Origin: VRUE01 sp035712345
GTDB taxonomy: Bacteria > Actinomycetota > Thermoleophilia > Solirubrobacterales > 70-9
Direction: 5' to 3'
NCBI GenBank assembly: GCA_035712345.1
Contig: DASTAY010000048.1
Coordinates: forward strand, 99,258 to 163,257
DNA length: 64,000 nucleotides
The notes below the pieces were generated by a model that was not told where the DNA came from, made no database searches, and worked only from the letters and a program-made list of their open reading frames with translations. The position numbers and the translations under genes were made by a program. Shown here piece after piece: positions 27,838 through 37,317 of the stretch; positions within the stretch are counted from its first letter, which is position 1; every line of letters starts with the position of its first letter.

Positions 27838-30027
27838 ATGCAACCCATCGCCAAGGTCGAGCCGCTGACCACCGCCCGCGCGCTGCGCGGCCCCTTCGAC
27901 TACCGCCTGCCGGCGGAGATGGCCGACCTCGAGGTCGGCAGCGTCGTCCGGGTGCCGTTCGGCCACCGCCGTGCGCTTGGGGTGGTGGTCGAGCTCGCCG
28001 AGAGCTCCGAGCTGCCCCCGGAGCGCCTCGCAGAGCCGCTCGAGGCGCTCGAGGCCGGGGTCCCGGCCGAGCTCGTCCGGCTCGGCCTGTGGCTCGCCGC
28101 CGAGTACTGCTCGACCCCCTCGCGCGGGTTGCAGCTGGTGCTGCCGCCCGGCACCGGCGTCGGCGGGCAGCGGGTGCGCTCACGGACCGAGCTGCGGGCG
28201 GAGATCTCGGCCGCCGGCAGCGAGGCCCTGGCGGGCGGCGGCCGCCTCGGCGCGAAGCAGCGCGCCGTCCTCGAGGCGCTCGGCGAAGGCGAGATGTCGG
28301 CCCCCGAGCTGGCGACGGCGGTCGGCGCCGACCGCCAGGTCCTCGCTCGCCTCGAGCAGCGCGGGCTGATCGCCACCCGCCGTTCCCCGTTGAGTCGCCG
28401 GCCCAGCGGAGGGGCGGCGAGCGCGGCGGCGCCCCCTCGCCTGCTCGCCGAGCAGCAGCGGGCGGCAGCCGAGATCGTCGCCGCGCTCGACGGCGAAGCG
28501 GGGCGCCCGCGCAAGCTCCTGCTCCACGGCGTCACCGGCTCCGGCAAGACCGAGGTCTACCTGGCGGCGGTCGAGGCCGCCCTCGCCCGCGGCCGCGGCG
28601 CGATCGTGCTCGTGCCCGAGATCGGCCTGACCCCCCAGGCGGTCGCGCGCTTCCGCGCCCGCCTCGGCGACCGCTTCGCCGTCCTGCACTCGGCCCTCTC
28701 GCCCGGCGAGCGCTACGACGAGTGGCGCCGCCTGCGCAGCGGCGAGGCGAGCGTCTGCGTCGGGCCGCGCTCCGCCGTCTTCGCGCCGGTCCGCGACCTC
28801 GGCCTGATCGTGATCGACGAGGAGCACGACCCCTCCTACAAGCAGGAGGGCGACCCCTGCTACGACGCCCGCACCGTCGCCCGCCGCCGCGCCGGGGACT
28901 GCGACGCGGTGCTCGTCGCCGGCACGGCCACCCCGCGGCCCGAGGCGTGGGTCGAGCTGCCCCGCCTGGAGCTGCCCAAGCGTGTCGACGGCCGCGGCAT
29001 GCCGCCGGTCGAGGTGCTCGACATGCGCGAAGCCGACCCGCGCTCCGGGCCGCTGCACCCCGCCACCTGGAACGCGCTCGGGGCCGTGCGCGAGGAAGGG
29101 GCGAAGGCGATCGTGATGGTCAACCGCCGCGGCTTCGCCCCGTGGCTCACCTGTCGCTCCTGCGGGCGTCACTGGGGCTGCCCCAATTGCGACGTCTCGC
29201 TGATCGTGCACCGGCACGCAGGACGGATCGTCTGTCACCACTGCGCCCATTCCGAGCCCCTGCCCGGGTCCTGCCCCGACTGCGGCTCGACCACGCTCTC
29301 GCGGGCCGGCACGGGCACCGAGCAGCTCGAGGCGCTGCTGGCCGAGCGCCTTGCGCCGATGCCGGTCTTCCGCCTCGACACCGACACCGCCTCCGGTCGT
29401 GGCGCCCACGCCCGCATCCTCGCCGGCTTCGGCGAGGCCGAGAGCGCGGTCCTCGTCGGCACCCAGATGGTCGCCAAGGGGCACGACTTCCCCGAGGTGA
29501 CGCTGAGCGCGATCGTCGACGCCGACGCGACCCTGCGCTTCCCCGACTTCCGCGCCGCCGAGCGCACCTTCGCGATGGTCGCCCAGCTCGCCGGGCGCAG
29601 CGGCCGCGGCGAGGCCGGGGGGGAGGTGATCGTCCAGACCCTCGCCCCCGAGGCGCCCAGCATCGCCCACGCATCGCGCCACGACTCCGCGACCTTCCTG
29701 ACGGAGGAGATCGAGCGGCGACGGGAGCTCCGCTACCCGCCCTTCTCCCACCTCGTGCGCATCGTTCTCAAGGCGGAGGACGAGGGCCGCGTCGATCGGA
29801 CCGCGGCGAAGCTGGCCGAAGCTCTCGCGGGCGCCCTGCCGAGCGACACCGACCTGCTGGGCCCGGCGCCGATGTTCCGCGTCCGCGGCAGGTACCGCCG
29901 TCGCCTGCTCACCAAGGCCAGCGACCGCGACCGCACCGTCGCCGCGATCCGCGCCGCCGTCGAGCGGCTCGCCGCCGACCGCGCGCTCGCGGACGTCGCG
30001 ATCGGGGTCGACGTCGACCCCCAGTAG
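27838..30027 (+). CDS. priA: primosomal protein N' (PriA helicase)
   Basis: 729 residues. Restarts stalled replication forks. N-terminal 3'-DNA-binding domain (GPFDYRLPAEMADLEVGSVV), helicase core with Walker A GVTGSGKTEVYL, IDEEHDPSYKQ, and a zinc-binding insert containing CRSCGRHWGCPNC and CHHC...CPDC. Motifs V-VI follow (GTQMVAKGHDFPEVTL, QLAGRSGRG). Many actinobacterial PriA proteins lack a working ATPase motif; here Walker A and DEEH are intact. Starts the run priA-def-fmt-rsmB. Confidence 0.95.
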   Translation: MQPIAKVEPLTTARALRGPFDYRLPAEMADLEVGSVVRVPFGHRRALGVVVELAESSELPPERLAEPLEALEAGVPAELVRLGLWLAAEYCSTPSRGLQLVLPPGTGVGGQRVRSRTELRAEISAAGSEALAGGGRLGAKQRAVLEALGEGEMSAPELATAVGADRQVLARLEQRGLIATRRSPLSRRPSGGAASAAAPPRLLAEQQRAAAEIVAALDGEAGRPRKLLLHGVTGSGKTEVYLAAVEAALARGRGAIVLVPEIGLTPQAVARFRARLGDRFAVLHSALSPGERYDEWRRLRSGEASVCVGPRSAVFAPVRDLGLIVIDEEHDPSYKQEGDPCYDARTVARRRAGDCDAVLVAGTATPRPEAWVELPRLELPKRVDGRGMPPVEVLDMREADPRSGPLHPATWNALGAVREEGAKAIVMVNRRGFAPWLTCRSCGRHWGCPNCDVSLIVHRHAGRIVCHHCAHSEPLPGSCPDCGSTTLSRAGTGTEQLEALLAERLAPMPVFRLDTDTASGRGAHARILAGFGEAESAVLVGTQMVAKGHDFPEVTLSAIVDADATLRFPDFRAAERTFAMVAQLAGRSGRGEAGGEVIVQTLAPEAPSIAHASRHDSATFLTEEIERRRELRYPPFSHLVRIVLKAEDEGRVDRTAAKLAEALAGALPSDTDLLGPAPMFRVRGRYRRRLLTKASDRDRTVAAIRAAVERLAADRALADVAIGVDVDPQ

Positions 30028-30055
30028 CGGCGGGTCGATCCATACAATCGGCACG

Positions 30056-30697
30056 ATGAGCGACGAAGGGGTCGTCAAGGACGAGACCGAGCGCGAGCGG
30101 CTCGAAGCGGAGCTGCTCGAGCGACGCGAAGCGGCGCTTGCCCACGTGGTCAAGTTCGGCGACCCGGTGCTGAAGAGCAGGGCCTCGCCGGTGACCGAAT
30201 TCGGCCTCGAGCTGCGCGCCGAGGTCGAGCGCATGGTCGCGATCATGCGCGACGGGATGGGGGTCGGCCTCGCCGCCACCCAGCTCGGCGTGCTGCGCCG
30301 CGTGCTGGTCTTCCAGGCGGGCCCGGACAGCGAGCCGACCGGCCTGGTCAACCCCGAGATCGCGTGGCTCTCCGACGAGGTCGTCCTCGCCGAGGAGGGT
30401 TGCCTCAGCCTGCCGCGGGTGGCGATGGACGTCGAGCGGCCGTTGCACGCCCGTATCGGCGGCCGCGACGTCGAAGGCGAGCGGATCGAGATCGAGGCCT
30501 CCGGGCTCGAGGCGCGCGTGCTCCAACACGAGATCGACCACCTCGACGGAGTCCTGATCCTCGACCGGGCGCCGCGCGAGCAGCGCAAGGCGGCGCTCCG
30601 CGCGCTGCGCGAAGGCGGCAGCTACGCGCCGCCATCCGAAGACCACGAGCCGGGCGAGGGCGAGGAGCATCACCGCGAGCCCCACACCGACGCGTGA
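30056..30697 (+). CDS. def: peptide deformylase
   Basis: 213 residues. Removes the formyl group from nascent chains. All three motifs are present: GVGLAATQLG, EEGCLSLP (metal Cys) and QHEIDHLDGVL (metal His pair). About 30 N-terminal residues are a charged extension before VVKFGDPVLK, and the C-terminal 35 or so are acidic and histidine-containing, beyond the usual end. Overlaps fmt by 4 nt. Confidence 0.95.
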   Translation: MSDEGVVKDETERERLEAELLERREAALAHVVKFGDPVLKSRASPVTEFGLELRAEVERMVAIMRDGMGVGLAATQLGVLRRVLVFQAGPDSEPTGLVNPEIAWLSDEVVLAEEGCLSLPRVAMDVERPLHARIGGRDVEGERIEIEASGLEARVLQHEIDHLDGVLILDRAPREQRKAALRALREGGSYAPPSEDHEPGEGEEHHREPHTDA

Positions 30698-31599
30698 GGA
30701 CCGTCTACCTCGGCACCTCGGAGTTCGCCGCGACGGTGCTGCGCCGCCTCGCCGAGTCCCCCCACCGCCCACCGCTGGTCGTGACGCCGCCCGACCGGGC
30801 GAAGGGCCGGGGCCGGCAGAGCGGCCCGCCGCCCGTCGCCGCGGCCGCGGCCGAGCTCGGGATCGAGCTGTTGCAGGCCGAGAACGTCAACGAGGACTCT
30901 GCCTTGGAGCGCATCCGCGCGGCCGGCCCCGAGGCCGTCGCCGTCTGCGCCTTCGGGCAGCTGATCCGCGAGCCGCTGCTCTCGGAATGGCCGATGCTGA
31001 ACGTGCATCCCTCGCTGCTGCCGCGCTGGCGCGGCGCGGCGCCGATCGAGCGGGCGATCATGGCCGGCGACGGGCGCACCGGGGTGAGCTTGATGCAGGT
31101 CACCGCCGGCCTCGACTCGGGGCCGGTGGCGCTTCGGGAGGAGATCCGGATCGGCCCGGAGGACGACTTCGAGGGCCTCTCCGGGACGCTGGCGGGCCTG
31201 GGTGGCGATCTGTTGGTCGAGGCGCTCGACCTGCTCGAGCGCGGAGAGCTCAGCTTCGACGAGCAGGATGACGAGCAGGCGACCTACGCGGAGAAGATCG
31301 AGGCCGCCGAGCGGCGCCTGGACCCCGGCCGTCCGGCGGCCGAGCTGGCCCGCACCGTGCGAGCCCTGACGCCCCACGTCGGCGCCTATCTCGAGCTGGG
31401 CGAGGACAATCGCCTCGGCGTGCGACGGGCGCGGGCGGTCGACGTCAACGTCAAGCAGGGCGAGATGAAGGCCGAGTGGGGGGCACTGCTGCTCGGCTGC
31501 GGCCGCGGCGCCCTGCGGCTCGAGGTCGTGCAGCCGCCGGGGGGCAAGCCGATGGCGGCCGATGCCTACCTGCGCGGTCACCCGGTGCCCGTACTTTGA
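30694..31599 (+). CDS. fmt: methionyl-tRNA formyltransferase
   Basis: 301 residues from a GTG that overlaps the def stop. TVYLGTSEFAATVLRRL at the start, NVHPSLLPRWRGAAPIERAI as the formyl-folate catalytic signature, and AEKIEAAERRLDPGRPA leading into the C-terminal OB-fold domain. Prepares initiator Met-tRNA, the counterpart of Def. Overlaps the rsmB start. Confidence 0.95.
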   Translation: MRTVYLGTSEFAATVLRRLAESPHRPPLVVTPPDRAKGRGRQSGPPPVAAAAAELGIELLQAENVNEDSALERIRAAGPEAVAVCAFGQLIREPLLSEWPMLNVHPSLLPRWRGAAPIERAIMAGDGRTGVSLMQVTAGLDSGPVALREEIRIGPEDDFEGLSGTLAGLGGDLLVEALDLLERGELSFDEQDDEQATYAEKIEAAERRLDPGRPAAELARTVRALTPHVGAYLELGEDNRLGVRRARAVDVNVKQGEMKAEWGALLLGCGRGALRLEVVQPPGGKPMAADAYLRGHPVPVL

Positions 31600-32966
31600 T
31601 CTCCCCGGCCCGGACGCTTGCCTTCGAGACGATCCGGGCGACCTTCGAGCGCGAGGCCCACAGCGAGCGCTTCTTCCGCGAAGCAGCCGACCGCGAGGGG
31701 CTCGGTGGCCGCGAGCGCGCCCAGGCCCAGCGCCTCGCCTACGGCGCCGTCCAGCGCCGCGGCACCGCCGATGCGGCAATCGAGCGCCTGGCCGAGCGCT
31801 CGATCCGGCTGCTCGACCCGCCGGTGCTCGCCGCGCTGCGCCTCGGCCTCTACGAGCTGCTCTTCGCCGACGGCACGCCGGACCACGCCGCCGTCGACCA
31901 GTCCGTCGAGCTGGTCAAGGTGGCCCGCGTCGGCCACGCGGCCGGCCTGGTCAACGCGGTCCTGCGGCGCGCCGCGCGTGAGCGCGAGCAGCTCGTCGCG
32001 GCGCTGCTCGGCGACGACTCGACCCCCGAGCGGGCCGCGGTCGCCCACTCGGTGCCGCTCTGGCTCGCCCAGCTGTGGTGGGAGGAGCTGGGCCCGGACT
32101 CGGCGCGCAGCCTGCTCGCGGCCTGCAGCGATCCGCCCGAGCTGGCGATGCGCGTCAACACCCTGCGCACCGATCGCGAGAGCGCGCTGGAGGGCCTGCG
32201 GGGGGACGGGGTCGAGGCCCGCGCGGCGGAGGGCGAGTGGCCGCTCGCCGCGGCCGAGGAGATCGTCATCGCCGGCAGGGGCGGAGACGCCGTTCCCGCC
32301 CGCATCGAGGCCGGCGAGCTGACCCCGCAGAGCCGCGGCTCCGCCGCGGTGGTCGAGCTGCTCGACCCACAACCGGGGGAGCACGTGCTCGATCTCTGCG
32401 CCGGGCCGGGGATCAAGACCGGGCAGATAGCCGCCCGCATGGGCGATCGCGGCGAGACGATCTCCTTCGAGCGCGACCCCGAGCGCGCCGCGGAAGTCGC
32501 CGGCCAGGCGGGCCGGCTCGGCTTGCGCAACGTCACCGTGGTCGAGGCTGACGCAACCGCGCCGGCGATGCCGGCCGGCTTCGACCGCGTCCTCGTCGAC
32601 CCGCCCTGCTCGGACCTCGGCGCGCTGGCCTCGCGTCCCGACGCCCGCTGGCGCAAGTCGCCCAAGGCGATCGAGCGGATGGCCGGCCTGCAGGCCGAGA
32701 TCCTCGCCGCCGGGATGGAGCTGCTGCGGCCCGGGGGCACCCTCGTCTACTCGACCTGCACGATCTCCCGCCGCGAGGGCGAGGAGCAGGTGGCCGCGCT
32801 CGAGCGGCGCTGCGCGGCCGGTGAGACCGGCGGCTTCGCCGTCGACGATCTCGGCGCCCTCGCGCCCGCCCTCGCCTCCACCCACGACTCCCGCTGCCTG
32901 CAACTGCGGCCCGATCGCGATCGCACCACCGGTTTCTTCGTCTGCCGCTTGAGAAAGGATGATTGA
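31596..32966 (+). CDS. rsmB: 16S rRNA m5C967 methyltransferase RsmB (Sun/Fmu)
   Basis: 456 residues from a TTG in TTGA overlapping the fmt stop; this start gives ISPARTLAFETIRATFERE, the family beginning. Residues 1-140 are a NusB-like RNA-binding domain (DHAAVDQSVELVKVARVGHA). The SAM domain has LDLCAGPGIKTGQIA, and both catalytic cysteines are visible in DPPCSDLGALASRPDARW and YSTCTISRREGEEQV. Methylates 16S rRNA. Confidence 0.93.
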   Translation: MISPARTLAFETIRATFEREAHSERFFREAADREGLGGRERAQAQRLAYGAVQRRGTADAAIERLAERSIRLLDPPVLAALRLGLYELLFADGTPDHAAVDQSVELVKVARVGHAAGLVNAVLRRAAREREQLVAALLGDDSTPERAAVAHSVPLWLAQLWWEELGPDSARSLLAACSDPPELAMRVNTLRTDRESALEGLRGDGVEARAAEGEWPLAAAEEIVIAGRGGDAVPARIEAGELTPQSRGSAAVVELLDPQPGEHVLDLCAGPGIKTGQIAARMGDRGETISFERDPERAAEVAGQAGRLGLRNVTVVEADATAPAMPAGFDRVLVDPPCSDLGALASRPDARWRKSPKAIERMAGLQAEILAAGMELLRPGGTLVYSTCTISRREGEEQVAALERRCAAGETGGFAVDDLGALAPALASTHDSRCLQLRPDRDRTTGFFVCRLRKDD

Positions 32967-32998
32967 CGCAGATGGACGCTGGGAACTCGGAATAGGCC

Positions 32999-33211
32999 GT
33001 GCTGAAGCGAGCGAAATGCCCGAGTTGCAGCGAGCCCTGGCTGCGCCCGACCCAGCTCCCGGGCCGCTTCCGCTGCGTGTACTGTCTGCACCGCTTCGAG
33101 CTGGTCTCGCAGTGCCCCAACTGCGGCGAGCACCAGACGATCGCCCGGATGAGCACTACCGAGGACATGACCTGCCAGACGTGCGGCGATTCCATGCTGA
33201 GGCCGATTTGA
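32999..33211 (+). CDS. small double zinc-ribbon protein, unknown function
   Basis: 70 residues from a GTG. Four CxxC knuckles: CPSC, CVYC, CPNC and CQTC, consistent with two zinc-binding sites. No catalytic domain. It sits between rsmB and rpe; a short zinc-ribbon protein here may act in RNA or protein binding. I do not recognise a named family, and the function is not inferred further. Confidence 0.7.
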   Translation: MLKRAKCPSCSEPWLRPTQLPGRFRCVYCLHRFELVSQCPNCGEHQTIARMSTTEDMTCQTCGDSMLRPI

Positions 33212-33226
33212 GTCGGAAGCGCTCCC

Positions 33227-33913
33227 ATGTCTGAGCGGATGGCGGAGCTGCTCGGCGAGCGCCGCGTCGCGCCGTCGATCCTCTCGGCGGACTTCGCCTG
33301 CCTCGGAGCGCAGATTGACGAGGTGATGGCGGCGGGCGCGCGGGTGATCCACTTCGACGTGATGGACGGGCATTTCGTGCCCCCGATCACGATCGGGCCG
33401 CTGGTCGCCGCCTCGATCGCCGACCGCGTGCACGCCGCCGGCGGCGCGGTGGACGTCCACCTGATGATCGAGTCCCCGGAGCGCCACATCGAGGCCTTCG
33501 CCGCCGCCGGCGCCGACTCGATCACCTTCCACGAGGAGGCGACGCCGCACGCCAACCGAACTCTCGCCGCGATCCGCGACCTCGGCTGCCTGGCCGGGAT
33601 CGCGATCAACCCCGGCACGCCGGTGGAGGCGTTGAGCGAGCTGCGCGGCCACGCCGACATCGCCCTCTGCATGACGGTCAACCCGGGTTGGGGAGGCCAG
33701 GCCTTCATCGACGGCTCCGTCGACAAGGTCGCCCGCCTCGCCGAGGCAGTCGGCCCGGTCACGATCGAGGTCGACGGCGGCGTCGACACGACGACCGCCA
33801 AGCCACTCGCCGAAGCCGGCGCCTCGCTCTTCGTCGCCGGCTCGGCCGTGTTCGGGGCCAATGACCCGGCCGCGGCCTACGCGGCGATAGTCGCCGCTTC
33901 AGGTTCCGCATAG
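33227..33913 (+). CDS. rpe: ribulose-phosphate 3-epimerase
   Basis: 228 residues, TIM barrel. VAPSILSADFACLGAQIDEV, HFDVMDGHFVPPITIGP, DVHLMI, MTVNPGWGGQAFI and VDGGVDTTTAKPL contain the catalytic aspartates and metal-binding histidines. Pentose-phosphate enzyme; its ribulose-5-phosphate substrate is also the RibB substrate for the riboflavin operon further on. A family C palindrome starts 3 nt after its stop. Confidence 0.96.
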   Translation: MSERMAELLGERRVAPSILSADFACLGAQIDEVMAAGARVIHFDVMDGHFVPPITIGPLVAASIADRVHAAGGAVDVHLMIESPERHIEAFAAAGADSITFHEEATPHANRTLAAIRDLGCLAGIAINPGTPVEALSELRGHADIALCMTVNPGWGGQAFIDGSVDKVARLAEAVGPVTIEVDGGVDTTTAKPLAEAGASLFVAGSAVFGANDPAAAYAAIVAASGSA

Positions 33914-33916
33914 ATC

Positions 33917-34015
33917 CGAGGGTCTGAGACCAAGCAGGTCAAGGACGCAGGGAGCGTGGCGTGCTCTGCACGCGAGCGACCGAGGACGCAGAGATGCGCC
34001 GGTCTCAGCCCCTCG
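33917..34015. repeat. family C palindromic element, copy 1 (rpe / antiporter)
   Basis: Arms 33917-33931 (CGAGGGTCTGAGACC) and 34001-34015 pair at 14 of 15 positions. The core contains AAGCAGGTCAAGGACGCAGG near its left end and GACCGAGGACGC near its right, both shared with the element at 61536. The right arm covers the last codons and stop of the convergent antiporter gene, so the left arm looks like an inverted copy of that gene end. Confidence 0.75.
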
Positions 34016-35798
34016 CGATCAGGGCGCCGATCGCCTCCTGCCACCAGGCTCGCTCTGCGGGGTCGTCTCCGGCGCGAGCGGCGCGTCGCTCGCACCAGCG
34101 CGCCAAGGCCTGGCGGCTGCCCATCGCGATCAGGGTCTCGGTGGCGATTGCGTAGCGCCCGTCGGCCAGCACCGCCAGGGAGCTGTTGCGGTCGCGGCGG
34201 CTGCGCAGGATCGCCGCGACCGCGATGCCGTCGACCTCCTCGGGCGCGGCGGGATCGGCGACTTCGCCAGCCGGACGCACGGTGAAGACTTGTGCGCCGC
34301 GGCGCGGGACTGCTTTGGGTGGCGGTTTGCCGACCGGCCCCTCGTTCCACTGCTTGGTCAGCTCCTCGACCTCGTCGCGCAGCTCGCGGCGGACGAGGAT
34401 GTGCAGCTCGTCGCCCTCGCGCACCTCGGTCGAGCCCCGCGGTGGGATCGCGTGGCCGTCGCGGACGATCACGTTGAGCAGCGCCTCGCGCGGCAGGCCC
34501 AGCTCGCGCACCAGGTGGCCGGCCGCGGCCGCTCCCGGTCGCAGGCGGTAGGAGACGACGTCGCCGCCCATGCGGCGGATCCGGCCCGACTCGAGCAGAC
34601 GCCGCGGCAACGCGGGCTCGCTGGTGGTCAGCCCGAGTCGTCGCGCCAGGGGCTCGAAGCTCGCTCCCTGGACCAGCGTCGAGGTGACGACGACGAAGAA
34701 GACGATCGCGAACTCGAGCTGACCGACGCTGAGCCCCGCTACGACCGGGAAGGTGGCGAGCCAGATCGGTGCCGCGCCCCGCAACCCCGCCCAGCCCAAC
34801 ATCAACCGCTCGCGCATCCCCAGCCGGGAAAGCGCGGTCGCGGCAAAAGTCGCCAACGGCCTGGCGAGGAGGATCAGGACGGCGGAGAGGGCGAGGCCCT
34901 TCAGGGCGACGTCGTCGAGCCTGCTCGGGGTCACGAGCAGGCCGAGCAGGATGAAGAGGGCGATCTGGGCGACCCAGCCGAGGCCCTCGTGGAAGGCGAC
35001 GACGGTGCGGCGGGCGGGGATGCTCGCCGAGCCCAGCGCCAGCGCGGTCAGGTAGGTGGCCAACAGCCCCGAGCCGTGCGCGACCTCGGCCAGGCCGTAG
35101 GCGAGGGCGGCGATCGCGATCGTCGCCACCGGGTAGATGCCGTCGGTCGGCAGTCGCACCCGATCGAGAGCGGCGACGGCGGCGCGACCCAGGCCGACCC
35201 CGACGAGGATGCCGAGGGCGAGTTTGAGCGCCAGCAACCCGGCCATGTCGGCGATGCCGTAATCCGGCTGCTGGATCCATTCGATGAAGCCGATCATCAG
35301 CAGCAGCGCCATCGGGTCGTTCATCCCCGACTCGCCCTCGAGCGAGCGGGCCAACCGCTTCTCCAGGGTCGAGCGGCGCAGGACGGCGAAGATCGCCGCC
35401 GCGTCGGTGGCGGCGACGGCGGCGCCGACGAGCATCCCTTCGAGGGTGCTGAGGTCGAAGATCCACTTGGCGGCGAAGCCGGCGAGGACGGCGGTGAGGG
35501 TGGTGCCGATCGTCGCCAGCGACGCCGCCGTGCCGAGCACGGGCCGGATCTCCGACCAGCCGGAGGTCAGCCCGCCCTCGAAGAGGATCAGCACCAGGGC
35601 GATCGTCCCCAGCGTGCGCGCCAGCTCGGCGTCGGTGAAGTCGATGCCGCCGATCCCCTCCGAGCCGGCGAGCATCCCCAGCCCGAGGAAGAGCAGCAGT
35701 CCGGGGATCCTGATCCGGTCGGCCAGCAGGGCGCCGAGGATTCCCGCCGCGAGCAGCGCGCCGGCGACCAGGATCAGCTCGGCGTCATGACCTTCCAT
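34005..35798 (-). CDS. CPA1 cation/proton antiporter with TrkA-C domain (NhaP2/CvrA-like)
   Basis: 597 residues. About 12 membrane segments in residues 1-390, with the CPA1 ion-site blocks ALVLILFEGGL, VAATDAAAIFAVLR and LEGESGMNDPMALLL; GLRGAAPIWLATFPVV follows. Residues about 415-490 form a TrkA-C (RCK_C) regulatory domain (LPREALLNVIVRDGHAIPPR). A further 100-residue cytosolic tail is present. Probably K+/H+ or Na+/H+ exchange; ion choice cannot be read from sequence. Monocistronic, minus strand. Confidence 0.88.
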   Translation of the reverse strand: MEGHDAELILVAGALLAAGILGALLADRIRIPGLLLFLGLGMLAGSEGIGGIDFTDAELARTLGTIALVLILFEGGLTSGWSEIRPVLGTAASLATIGTTLTAVLAGFAAKWIFDLSTLEGMLVGAAVAATDAAAIFAVLRRSTLEKRLARSLEGESGMNDPMALLLMIGFIEWIQQPDYGIADMAGLLALKLALGILVGVGLGRAAVAALDRVRLPTDGIYPVATIAIAALAYGLAEVAHGSGLLATYLTALALGSASIPARRTVVAFHEGLGWVAQIALFILLGLLVTPSRLDDVALKGLALSAVLILLARPLATFAATALSRLGMRERLMLGWAGLRGAAPIWLATFPVVAGLSVGQLEFAIVFFVVVTSTLVQGASFEPLARRLGLTTSEPALPRRLLESGRIRRMGGDVVSYRLRPGAAAAGHLVRELGLPREALLNVIVRDGHAIPPRGSTEVREGDELHILVRRELRDEVEELTKQWNEGPVGKPPPKAVPRRGAQVFTVRPAGEVADPAAPEEVDGIAVAAILRSRRDRNSSLAVLADGRYAIATETLIAMGSRQALARWCERRAARAGDDPAERAWWQEAIGALIARG

Positions 35799-35823
35799 CG
35801 ACGGACCCTAGTGGGGGCCGACG

Positions 35824-37317
35824 CTACAGGGGCTCCTCGATCGCGGCCAGCCGCGCCTCGAGCTCCTCCGGGGAGCCGGGCGCCGGCACGTCCTCGGCGC
35901 GCTCGCGCGGCCGGCGGTAGACGTAGTAGAGGAGCGAGAAGAGGACGCCGGCCGCGAGCACGAAGCCGATCTCGACCCGGCGGAACTCTTCGCTGACCAG
36001 GGGCACGAAGTTCCAGCCGATGAACAGCGCCGCGCAGGCGATCCAGCGCACCGCCGCCCGCCGCACCTGGCCCTGCGCGATGCAGGCCTGGTTGACCGTC
36101 ACCGAGGCGAGGTAGAGGCCCATGCCGACCGTGACCAGCAGCAGGCCGGCGCGGTCGTAGGTGAACTTCTTGCTGAAGGCGATCTGCATCGCCGTCGGGC
36201 CGACGAGCGCCATGAAGACGAAGGCCAGCGCAGTGAAGGCGACGAGCCCGAGCAGCACCATGCGCACGGTGCGGCGGAACTCGCGCTCGCTCTCCTCGCT
36301 GCCGCTCGCGTGCAGCGTGGTGAGGTGGGGGAGGATGCTGGTCGAGACCGACTGGAAGAGCTGCAGCGGGGCGCGGGCGATCATCAGCACGTTGAAGATG
36401 AAGCCCGCCGCCGCGGCGCCCTGCAGGCTGCGGACGACCAGCGGCCCGGCGTTGAGGAAGGCCTGTTCGCTGAACATGATCACCAGCACCGCCGCGGCGA
36501 AGCCGCCGCCGTGGCGGAGTGAGAACTCGTCGCCCGCAGACGCGGGCTCCAGGCGCGCGGGTCCTGTCGCCGCAGGGGACCCCCCACCCCCTGCGGTAGC
36601 TGAAGCTTCCTCGGGGGCGGGCCCCCCTACGGCGCCACCCGCGCGAGCAGCGGATTTCCGGCGACGAGCGAACGCTACCGGCACGACGAGCAAGCTGAGC
36701 GCCGGGGCGGCGGTGATGCCGATCGCCACCGCCGACTGGCCGCTCAGCACTCCGATCGCGACCATCACGGCGAAGATCGTCCGGAAGCAGGATTCGGAGA
36801 GGATCAGCGCGACGAAGAGGCCGAAGCGCTGGCTGCCGGCGAGGAAGCCGCGGGCGAAGTAGCTCGCCGCGTAGAACAGAACCGAGGAGAAGAAGACCCA
36901 GTAGAGCGCTTCGTTGCCCTCGAGCAGTCCGTCCTGGATCGGCCCGCGCAGCGCCAGGGCGGCGACGGCGAAGAAGACCGAGAGGCCGAGCTGGATCGTC
37001 GAGGCGACCCGCATCGGCTCGCCGATCGCTTCCCCCTTCGCGCGGCGCTCGGAGATGTGGCGCGAGAGCAGCTGTTCGATCGGCCGGTAGAGGGTCGAGA
37101 TGGTGATGAAGACCGCCGACCAGAGCACCGTGATCTGCCCGTAGTCGGGTTTGGAGAGCACGTGGGAGGCGATCAGGAAGTACGCGTAGGTGATCAGGCC
37201 GGTGAGGCCTACGCCGATCGCGAGGAAGCTGGCCAGGCGGCCGTACTCGGCGGTCGCCGAGCCGTCCGCGGGCGCGCCCCCGGGCTTTGCCCCGGGCAGT
37301 TTCTCGCGCAGGCCCAT
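35824..37317 (-). CDS. polysaccharide-type flippase (MOP superfamily) carrying an in-frame palindrome
   Basis: 497 residues from ATG 37317, which overlaps the stop of the upstream glycosyltransferase gene. About 12-14 hydrophobic segments; YFLIASHVLSKPDYGQITVL and FARGFLAGSQRFGLF resemble Wzx/MurJ-like lipid-linked sugar flippases. Residues about 225-255 (RAGGAVGG...TGPAR) are encoded by a 92-bp palindrome, placed in the central cytoplasmic loop where it is likely tolerated. Paired with a GT2 gene, it probably moves a lipid-linked glycan; the substrate is unknown. Confidence 0.8.
   Translation of the reverse strand: MGLREKLPGAKPGGAPADGSATAEYGRLASFLAIGVGLTGLITYAYFLIASHVLSKPDYGQITVLWSAVFITISTLYRPIEQLLSRHISERRAKGEAIGEPMRVASTIQLGLSVFFAVAALALRGPIQDGLLEGNEALYWVFFSSVLFYAASYFARGFLAGSQRFGLFVALILSESCFRTIFAVMVAIGVLSGQSAVAIGITAAPALSLLVVPVAFARRRKSAARAGGAVGGPAPEEASATAGGGGSPAATGPARLEPASAGDEFSLRHGGGFAAAVLVIMFSEQAFLNAGPLVVRSLQGAAAAGFIFNVLMIARAPLQLFQSVSTSILPHLTTLHASGSEESEREFRRTVRMVLLGLVAFTALAFVFMALVGPTAMQIAFSKKFTYDRAGLLLVTVGMGLYLASVTVNQACIAQGQVRRAAVRWIACAALFIGWNFVPLVSEEFRRVEIGFVLAAGVLFSLLYYVYRRPRERAEDVPAPGSPEELEARLAAIEEPL
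36554..36645. repeat. family E protein-coding palindrome, copy 1 (in the flippase gene)
   Basis: 92 bp bounded by CGCGCGGGT and its complement ACCCGCGCG, with GAAGCTTC at the centre. Read on the minus strand it aligns base for base over its whole length with 39442-39533 in ribD, with about nine differences. Several of these are paired across the stem (GGGGC/GCCCC in one copy, GCCG/CGGC in the other). Both copies are translated in the same frame as PEEASATAGGGGSPA flanked by RAGG and TGPAR. Confidence 0.85.

Noticed and set aside
32959..33234. A 91-residue alternative frame overlapping the zinc-ribbon gene
   Set aside because: No motifs; the overlapping frame at 32999 has four CxxC pairs, which is a much stronger coding signal.
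33917..34015. Reading the palindromic elements as a CRISPR array
   Set aside because: Copies are scattered over the window, are not regularly spaced, have no spacers, and no cas genes are present.
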